In this document: piece after piece, positions 58,001 to 64,000 of the stretch
Layout of the letters: the number at the start of each line of letters is the position of its first letter
How positions within the stretch are numbered: position 1 is the stretch's first letter
Made by a program: the position numbers and the translations under genes
DNA from: Marchantia polymorpha subsp. ruderalis
Taxonomy: Eukaryota > Streptophyta > Marchantiopsida > Marchantiales > Marchantiaceae
Reading direction: 5' to 3'
Length of the DNA: 64,000 bases
NCBI GenBank assembly: GCA_037833965.1
Contig: AP031355.1
Coordinates: 5,853,501-5,917,500 of the forward strand
Notes under the pieces: model-generated
Told to the model about the DNA's origin: nothing
Database searches by the model: none
What the model saw: the letters and a program-made list of their open reading frames with translations, nothing else

Positions 58001-58477
58001 TGATCTGATAGATCTAACCTGAAAAGTCAGAAGGGACATGCTGATGAGAGCCACAACGGAGAGTGACCAGGTTGAAAAGTGGGCAAAAGAGTCAGACCTC
58101 ATTGTCGTCCCTCCGAGGGGGCCGATAATGCCCTTCATCGTCATCATTTCGCCTGCGATTGTTGTTCCAGACATTTTCATTCCCCCCCTGTTTTCAGAGC
58201 GTACAAACGCAGGGGATGAGCATTGCTGATCCTCCCCGAAGATAATCAAGCCACCAGATAAGACCCCAATTTCAGCAATTAGAAACAACGAAAGGAAAAT
58301 GAGAGGCGGCTCGTCGGCATAATTGCAAACCTCCTCGTCATTGTCGTTTCGACGATTACGCCTGTTGCCTCCATCTCCATCTCCACCTCCGACAGTCTGC
58401 CATCCTTGGTCATCCTCGTTCTGCGCACAATGTCAGGCCGCCATGCTCAGACACAATCCACCAGAACCTACTTCCAT
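55057..58477 (-). CDS. Poly(U)-specific endoribonuclease (EndoU/XendoU family)
   Basis: Metal-dependent EndoU ribonucleases cut RNA at uridines. Exons on the minus strand: 58477-58472 (start, tentative), 58420-58331, 58187-58098, 57897-57856, 57586-57464, 57272-57201, 57122-57006, 56741-56652, 56260-55646, 55513-55439, 55293-55057, about 518 residues. Every intron is phase 0. The N-terminal half is low-complexity, rich in Asp, Asn, Arg and Gly, with single Trp residues per exon. A GMFSALKKTVKAKVHEVLHE helix precedes the catalytic domain. EndoU motifs are LDINRLTPGTDYEIDCGEGKK-like, RPTYARFVALLDNY and FEHVFVGE (catalytic His). They continue with LHNWIQ (second His), FKWNGFLKP (catalytic Lys), GVSPEFEMALYTLCFY and the final IGSAFPI. 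The domain is complete. The intron after 57201 uses a GC donor. Exons upstream of 56741 are less certain. Confidence 0.9.
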
Positions 58478-61140
58478 CCAATCAGTCCGAGGAACAAAGT
58501 ATCCTCGTAAAAGCCGGCCACACGCTCCGCTCGTATGAAACACCCCTCGATAATATCAACAGCAGCAATAAAACACAACTGTCTGTAAACTTTGTGAAGG
58601 TTTGACTCCTTGTACGGCTGCGAACTGTGACCTGTAGACAATGAACAAAATCGTCGATCGATCCTACTAGCTGCTCTACGTCACAGCTCAGCTCGACGAC
58701 GGTCTGAAGGATTTTGACAATCAGTTGTTTGCACGGTTGCGAGTAACTGTGAGGGCGTCCTCATGAATTCTACTTTCTGCCATCTGTCCAGAATCACCAA
58801 TTCAGCAGCCAACAGCAACTCAGAAACATATCCAAGCCACCTCGAGCAAACAACAAGTTTCCGGGTGTTTTGATGGACGTACATAAGACATGGCTCTTGA
58901 CTGTTTTCCACGGAGAACTCAACTCGCCTCGACCCAACTCAGCTCCAAAGCTTCTCGTCTAACCTTCTTCCGCCAGGTGCCCCAGCAAATGTGGTTCATG
59001 AGCGAGCACCTGCGTTGCACGCTGGGTATAAAAAGCTTTGGGTCGGTCAGATCTCCCTACAGGACAAAAGGTTTGCCAACGAGGCACAATATCATAATGT
59101 GATCATGCGACTCCACTGATTGACTTCATCACTCGCACTCGCAAATGCGCAAGCTCTGAATCAAATCCCAGCGCCCATATCCATCCACCTTTTCATTGAC
59201 TGTGTTTAGGTGGACTCACCTCGCACACCACCCAGATCTCATGGAACTTTACTCAGATCGTCAGCGTGTCGAAGATCCTCAACGTCGGAAGTTCCAGGCG
59301 CCTGTTTTTATCCTCCTCCTCCTCCTCTGTCGATGTCATGCTGCTTGGATCTCGAAACAGTACATCCACTGGCGGTCGACGACTTTCCTTGCTTTGCTTG
59401 AAGCCAAGAATATGCCCAATATCGGAGCTTCCTGATTCGATCCATCACCGATTGTGGCCTCACTTGGCACCCAACCATGAAGTCTCCTGCTCTTTGCTCT
59501 TCTCTTCCACTCCAGAGCAGGCGAAAGTTGAAGAAAGATCCGATCAAATACTTCTAAGTTTTGGGGCCTAATTCTCCGACTTATCTTTGCGTTATGACTT
59601 GCCAAAAATTTACAGAAATGAGGAGCAACATTTTCGATGAACGATCGGCACCTGTCTGGGCATAGAAGTAGAGTCTGTGCATACTGAAGCAGGCACGGCA
59701 ATATGGGTGCACACCTTTCAGGTACGATAGAACTCTCGTCAGCATGTGAGCACAAGGTCGTAATTTGGCTGCGTATGAATGGGCTCAAATCCAAGCCTTG
59801 ATTTGCCAGTTGCAGCAGCTGCATGCATGCCTAGTTCTGGGGACGCCAACAACTTACACACAAGGAAAAGTTGCAGAAAGTGCCTTCATTACCTATCACG
59901 TGAAATTATTCTTTGGATCAGAGCAGCTGTAGGTGTATATATAGCTGCTGTTTGTGAGGCTCAGAGTATCTCTCAATCTAGGTGCTGTAACCAGGATTTT
60001 AGTCCGAAGGACGGTGAATATTCCAAAGTGCTATCTAGTCAACAATTCTTTCCACGCAGCTTTTCATTCTCCTACGAATCAGACAGACTGACGAAAGTTT
60101 AAAGCCCGAGGCAGTGCTCCTTCAACACCTCTCCTCTTTCAGCGCCACATGGAACATATTTCTGGAAAGATATCTTGTGTTTATACTTGTTCTTCACAAC
60201 TTATACTTCAGCTTCCACATATCATTACTTATATTCAGCAGTGATGGTATGGTGTACAGTAAAAAAATTAATTCTATAAACTGTGTACGATACCGTAGGA
60301 TATATACATCCTTTTCCATATAATATGTTGTACACCGTATGGTGAAGCTGTCATGTATACAGAGCACAAATTACAGAAAAAAATTTAATTCTTAAAAAAA
60401 ATTTCATAATAAATCACCTCGTGACAATATTGGAAATAACACACCTTTCCGTCACACGTCCTCATGTATTGGACAAAATTATTTATGATGAAAATTATGC
60501 TCATCATTGAAATGTGTATGTTCGTGTTGTGTGATGAGCAGGATATTTCACCCAAAATCTTCATGAACATGCTCATTCATTACCAACTCTACGTAAAACC
60601 AACATAAAATTTACAAAACAAATTTTTGGTAGAATTTTAGTTTTACGATGATTTTGGATTGAAAGTTATTCTGGATCCGTGAAATGAAAGTTGGTAATGA
60701 AGGAAGTGATACTTCCAAGAGAAGAAGAAAATATCATCGGGTGCCAAGTCGATAAATAATACGTATGGGAACAAGGCATCAAACCATCCGAGGATAAGAT
60801 TGGATGGATTATAATGACTAGCCCCATAAAATCAAAAATGAAAATATATTAAACAACATATGAAATATTGCGCTGAGAATGAAAGGCTATTTCAATTTGA
60901 GATGAATGACATGTAGCTTTAGTAAGTATACGCAGTGTATGAGTAAGATTGCGGAAAAAGAGAGTTGTCTTCTTTAAGTCAAGCTCGACAGGAGTAGAAG
61001 AATTTTATCGTACCACTTTAAACTTCAATCTGAAACGCTTTTCCAAAATACCCCTCCCTCAGTCTGATAGTTCTTCAACTAATTTCGATGCCGTGTATTA
61101 GAGCTTACTGTCCCTCCAAGACTACAACTCTCCAGGCAAC
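58478..61140. other. Intergenic region without a supported gene
   Basis: 58478-58950 is likely the EndoU promoter and 5' UTR (minus strand). A 162-codon minus frame at 59336-59824 has no motif. 60080-60900 is AT-rich. No other gene is recognised. Confidence 0.35.
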
Positions 61141-61144
61141 AAAA
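61141..61144 (-). terminator. Pol III terminator of tRNA-Phe
   Basis: TTTT on the minus strand, four bases after the tRNA 3' end. Confidence 0.75.
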
Positions 61145-61148
61145 GGCG

Positions 61149-61173
61149 TGCGGTGAGCGTGGATCGAACACGC

Positions 61174-61216
<43 letters not shown>

Positions 61217-61221
61217 CCCGC
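61149..61221 (-). tRNA. trnF-GAA: tRNA-Phe (GAA)
   Basis: The minus strand gives a perfect plant nuclear tRNA-Phe cloverleaf of 73 nt: acceptor GCGGGGA with TCACCGC, A box TAGCTCAGTTGG, anticodon loop CTGAAGA (anticodon GAA), B box GTTCGATCC and discriminator A73. There is no intron. It is essentially the standard plant sequence, so it is likely functional. Confidence 0.97.
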
Positions 61222-64000
61222 TATGGACGACGACGACCATAAAAGTAAATAAGTATAAAGATAAAATATAAAATAAAAGTACTGAGATACAATAAAAAAT
61301 AAGAGCTGCTAAGAAGTAATAATTGGAAAAATATTATCTCAATTTCAGCTCTAAAATCAGAAATGATTCAATGGAAACTACGGCAAAGAGGAAAATGGAG
61401 AGGCAATGAAGAAGAAGGAAATCAAGTTTCCACCGATGTAGAAGTTAGTGGTTGGTTTAGGCCCTTGGTGACAATGTCAATGAGGATGGTGGAGTAAATC
61501 AAAACACTGAAGGTTCGAGCATCCGTGGTCTTGGACATGTCAATCTTTCTCCAAGCTCCAGCCACAACTCATCATCTCCTGTGGGATGTTGGGTATAGTA
61601 TATGAACATACGAGAGTGTATTTTATCACATAACATCCTGCAAGAGGGTTTATTGAGTTGTTCGTACACTCGCCTTGTGGGCACAGAATCCGATTCCTGG
61701 GTCCATGGATCAATTGTACTGATGCATTTTTTCCTTTGAAAGTAAAGTTGTAAGGAGTTACATGACACAATAGGATCCATCACTGATGAGTTTTGTTTCG
61801 CACATCAAATTATTCTGTTCAGGCTACAATTCTCTTTAGTAGTACGATGAGCACAATTTAGATGGAACTTTTGAGTCGCAAGTGGCGCTGGTTGTGACGA
61901 TACATTAGTAAGACATTTAGACTAGCACACTAGCATTCTCTCTTAGAGACCATAGCTTTCAAGTATTTTAATCCATCTTTGACATATGACTCAAATATTG
62001 TGAACTTGAAACATAATTTGTTAACTATGTAACCACACTGGCTTTCCTCGGATGAGAGTGACATAATTAAAGTGCAATATTTGGTGTCCATCACAACTTA
62101 TTCATCAACTTTCCTGGTTTCATGTTCGTCAAGGCTCTTTCGTTGCACCAGACAGACATACGATTATGATATCTCATTCAACTTTAATGATGATGTGTCA
62201 AGATCAACTGATGAGAATTTATCACAACATATTTTTCACAATGATCAAACTACCAAACTTGAAAAACTGTTATCTTATCCACGAGTGTTTCATGCGGTTA
62301 ATTAAATCTTGAATCATAATTCACGGCATGGAATGAACATTTGTAAAATAACGTCTCTCACTGTTTTGAAGTCTTAATTTTTTTATATTACTTTATGTTT
62401 GTGGTCAAATCATGCTTTTTTTTCATTTAAGAGTCACATGATAAATGTTTTTCTAGATTCAAGCTTGATTTCTCATGACCTGATAATGTATGGATCTGGT
62501 TATCATGGAGTATCGTGACCCATTTTATTTTATTCTTGGGATAGTTTATTCTTCGTGGCTCTCAAATCTTTTTTTCATATTTTAATACATGATATGATAT
62601 ATTCATCCTAAGTAATCCCTATATGAGTTGTATTTAGTCCTTATAGATATATCTTTGAGTTTTTATTGCACATTTAAACTTAGAAATATTTTGATATTCA
62701 AGTCTTTTAAAACTTCACATATAATGGCTTTATAAGCTAGTTGTAACCCAAAAATAATAAAATAAATCTTCAAAATAAAATAAACTAAAGTATCATTAAA
62801 TATTTCTAGTATCATACGTTGCAGAACAATTTGATTGAAGTGGTACCAAATGATCATATATCCGAGAATAATCAAATTCATATTCTTATCTCCGATATAA
62901 TATGTTAGACTTCAAATAAATCAATAAATTTGTTTGAATATTCAGTCTTTCAATCATTAATTGATTTTAACTTGACAAAACAAGATGAAAGTATCAAATG
63001 TTGAGTCAAAATAAATTAGACATCAATGCTCTCCAATGTTTCCGTATTTCATAGTATGTTGACTTTCAAAAATAAATCTGATTTGGCTAAGTCATGTTCA
63101 AAATGATTGCAAATGCTTTTGTATTTTCATAACGTTATTTCTTGATATGATCTTATATGATATCTATTTCAACCTTAATAAACTTATGAAAGTGGTACAC
63201 CTCAGAACTGTTTCAGTAAATTGTCCATAATCACTTACAAAAAACAGTGTTGTAAAAGCAAGTATGAAGATAACTCATGTTATCATACTTTCATAAAAAA
63301 AACCATTAAACTTGATCTTGAGATGCAAGAAGCATATGAGTATTTCATTAGTTAAATCTTTTAATTGTGTTATTGTATTTTATACATAATATTGCATAAT
63401 ATAACAGCATGCTATAATTTATCTCATTGATTTGTGTTAATTTTAATCGACTCCTATTGTAGGTTTCAAGCAATCTTAAATACTGTAAATCTTAATGTAA
63501 GATTCAGATACGCGCCATTGGACTCGACTTCTCAGAAAGCAAGACTGATGTTGATCTTTCTATGTTGACACTATGATTGGTAGTCTTACATTCTCTTAGT
63601 GTTGACGTAGTATTTGTATTTCACTGGACATACCTTGATTTGGCTAAAGTCTGTAACGAAAAGTAGTAGATTATCTATAGGCTATGTTAGAATAGATAAT
63701 AGACTCTACCCCATCTGAATTAAGATTTGAGATTTAGTTTATTACCACTTTCTTTGTTGATAACAAATGCATCATGTTAATTAACGAAAGTGTGAATCTA
63801 GAAACCTAGATGGGTTTGACCATTAGGAATTGGCTTTTGTTGCTGGAACTGTTTTCTAACAGTCATTAAACGAATGAGCTACATAACTGTTAGATAGCCG
63901 TGTGATAATTCGTGTACGAGGAGCACGGGTTTACCGTAATCCTACCTGTATGCCAAACCATACCTATCTCGTATCCTTTTCGTGTTAGTGGCGTAGACAA
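61222..64000. other. AT-rich terminal region
   Basis: No supported gene. Two overlapping minus-strand frames at 61499-61783 share a protein-like stretch (TPYNFTFKGKNASVQLIHG) but lack a family match; they could be a decayed exon. From 62300 on the sequence is strongly AT-rich. The last 500 bases are more balanced and may begin another repeat. Confidence 0.35.

Noticed and set aside
59336-59824. 162-residue minus-strand frame
   Set aside because: No recognisable domain, and overlapping open frames on the other strand; not enough to call a gene.
60240-60360. Loose inverted repeat around GGTATGGTGTAC and GTACACCGTATGG
   Set aside because: Imperfect, in AT-rich sequence, and without target duplications or a transposase. 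It may be a tiny MITE relic but the support is too weak.
20561-64000. CRISPR arrays or bacterial-type operons
   Set aside because: No regularly spaced repeats or tight gene clusters. Introns, Pol III tRNA genes and retroelements show a eukaryotic nuclear genome.

Overview
The window looks like nuclear DNA of a land plant, with a weak lean to a bryophyte. It holds a plant-type tRNA-Phe gene, TTTAGGG-type telobox motifs, a GT34 xyloglucan xylosyltransferase-like gene, a CYP94-like P450, a plant HpcH/HpaI-type aldolase and an EndoU ribonuclease gene, all among decayed LTR retroelements. The species cannot be fixed from sequence alone.

Layout. 1-2494: 5' part of a Ty3/gypsy element on the minus strand (element 3), with LTR and initiator-Met PBS. 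About 3032-9218 plus 18513-20130: element 1, a plus-strand Ty3/gypsy element split by element 2 (9219-18512, minus strand, same family), flanked by a 4-bp TACC duplication. This family has gag and protease, then a DNMT3/DRM-like cytosine-5 DNA methyltransferase, then RT-RNase H, integrase and a C-terminal PHD finger. Element 2 also holds a piece of a host macro-domain gene (15913-16417). 20131-20560: fossil edge of the element 3 family (element 5). 43190-48470: heavily AT-mutated, chromodomain-bearing fossil of that family (element 4).

Host genes lie between and after the elements: GT34 glycosyltransferase (24738-26114, minus), P450 (35583-37277, plus), tRNA-Cys (42114-42185, minus), pyruvate-type aldolase (three exons, 50568-52245, minus), EndoU endoribonuclease (about eleven exons, 55057-58477, minus) and tRNA-Phe (61149-61221, minus). 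They do not form a pathway: one acts in Golgi wall-polysaccharide synthesis, one in ER fatty-acyl/oxylipin oxidation, one probably in plastid metabolism and one in RNA cleavage.

The most interesting system is the retroelement family that combines a DNA methyltransferase (a writer) with a PHD finger (a possible chromatin reader). Element 2 is younger than element 1. The element 3/4/5 family is another lineage, with a chromodomain where the first family has its PHD finger. The long AT-rich stretches between genes show no supportable genes.
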